6,222 bases of DNA, taken from NCBI GenBank assembly GCA_021443405.1, contig JABUUA010000093.1, positions 1 through 6,222 of the forward strand, read 5' to 3'. How positions within the stretch are numbered: position 1 is the stretch's first letter; each line of letters begins with the position of its first letter. Source of the DNA: Bacteroidaceae bacterium (GTDB lineage: Bacteria > Bacteroidota > Bacteroidia > Bacteroidales > Bacteroidaceae). The notes beneath the pieces are model-generated. The model was not told the DNA's origin. It did not search any database and saw nothing but the letters and a program-made list of their open reading frames with translations. The translations under genes and the position numbers were made by a program. Shown here in pieces: positions 5,559-6,222 of the stretch.

Positions 5559-6222
5559 ATGATACTGAAATGGATATTTGACAGAGTCGTCGCGCTCATC
5601 GGGCTGTTGTTGCTGTGGCCGGTGCTTCTTGTCGTCGCTCTATTGATTAAGGTGAAGATGCCCGGAGGCCCTGCTTTCTTTACGCAACAGCGCGTTGGCA
5701 AGGGTGGAAAGTTGTTCGCCTGCCACAAATTCCGCACGATGACGGTGAGGCATAGCGGCTCAACCGTGAGTGTGGCAGGCGACAGTCGCATCACGCCGTT
5801 CGGGGCCACACTGCGTCATTACAAGATAGACGAACTGCCCGGATTGTGGGATGTACTGCGTGGCAAAATGTCGTTCGTAGGTCCGCGACCCGATGTCCCG
5901 GGCTATGCCGACCAATTGCAGGGCGATGACCGAAAGGTGCTGCAACTGCGACCCGGCATTACCGGCCCTGCCACGTTGAAATATCGTTTGGAAGATGAGA
6001 TGATTCGTGCCTATGTGGAGGAACAACTGAAAGTGCATGGCGAGGTCGGTACGCTGGTGACGGACGAAGAACGGCAGGCTCGGGTGCAGCAGTGGGCGGA
6101 GGAATATAACGATACGGTCATCTACCCGGACAAGGTGCGGCTGAATAAATATTATTACGAGCACTATTCGTTCCCGAAGGATATCCAAATGATTGTGTGC
6201 ACGGTACTGGGCAAGAAGATGC
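5559..6222 (+). CDS. Initiating phosphoglycosyl transferase (bacterial sugar transferase, PglC/WcfS-like), 3' end cut by window edge
   Basis: Predicted to move a sugar-1-phosphate from a UDP-sugar to undecaprenyl phosphate at the inner membrane, the first step of repeat-unit assembly. The visible 221 residues begin MILKWIFDRV, followed by one hydrophobic segment (about 11-30) broken by Pro21, as in monotopic re-entrant-helix enzymes; the usual Ser-Pro is Trp-Pro here. Then come FFTQQRVGKGGK (40-51), KFRTM (57-61), the catalytic Asp-Glu pair D91-E92 in KIDELPGLW, GKMSFVGPRPD (102-112), LRPGITGPATLKYR (130-143) and PDKVRLNKYYYEHYSF (190-205). No soluble multi-TM WcaJ-type N-terminal part is present. 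A charged stretch (about 144-186) is longer than in the short members I remember. The frame extends upstream to the GNAT stop, but the ATG at 5559 gives the family-like start. The reading frame is open at the right edge and probably lacks only a few codons. Confidence 0.92.
   Translation, partial: MILKWIFDRVVALIGLLLLWPVLLVVALLIKVKMPGGPAFFTQQRVGKGGKLFACHKFRTMTVRHSGSTVSVAGDSRITPFGATLRHYKIDELPGLWDVLRGKMSFVGPRPDVPGYADQLQGDDRKVLQLRPGITGPATLKYRLEDEMIRAYVEEQLKVHGEVGTLVTDEERQARVQQWAEEYNDTVIYPDKVRLNKYYYEHYSFPKDIQMIVCTVLGKKM

Overview
The window reads as part of a capsular or exopolysaccharide (or O-antigen-like) biosynthesis locus of a Bacteroidota bacterium, most likely Prevotellaceae or a relative. 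This rests on the style of the encoded proteins: GT2 enzymes of the 'FTPTYNR ... NGGKHTAINLG' type, a GT4 with a TEHNTSNRRR-type segment, and a PglC/WcfS-type phosphoglycosyl transferase ending in PDKVRLN..YYEHYSF. Shine-Dalgarno sequences are also mostly weak. The genus is inferred from family resemblance, not proven.

Layout, all genes on the + strand. (1) 48-1058: GT2 glycosyltransferase with a GTG start next to a seven-G run. (2) 1059-1717: about 660 bp of AT-rich sequence with no recognisable gene, following an apparently orphan ribosome-binding site. (3) 1718-2587: a second GT2 of a different subfamily. (4) 2584-3666: GT4 glycosyltransferase, overlapping the previous gene through ATGA and preceded by a good Shine-Dalgarno. 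(5) 3688-4824: a second GT4, of the PglA/CapM-like type. (6) 4884-5507: a GNAT-fold acetyltransferase. (7) 5559-6222: a monotopic phosphoglycosyl transferase running off the right edge and nearly complete.

Together this is a plausible lipid-linked oligosaccharide assembly set. The phosphoglycosyl transferase would load the first sugar phosphate onto undecaprenyl phosphate, the PglA-like GT4 could add the second sugar, and the other GT4 and the GT2s would extend the repeat unit. The GNAT protein may acetylate an amino sugar. No flippase, polymerase or nucleotide-sugar synthesis gene is visible. From gene 3 onward the spacing (a 4-bp overlap, then gaps of 21, 59 and 51 bp) fits one operon.

The most unusual feature is inside the first GT4 gene. 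A perfect 20-bp inverted repeat with a 3-nt spacer (2889-2931) is followed by a perfect 13-bp inverted repeat with a 4-nt spacer (2928-2957). The two share four bases, and the reading frame runs through both. Base composition also changes along the window: hand-counted 60-base lines give about 38% GC in gene 1, 25% in the gap and 50-60% in the last genes. This suggests a mosaic locus.
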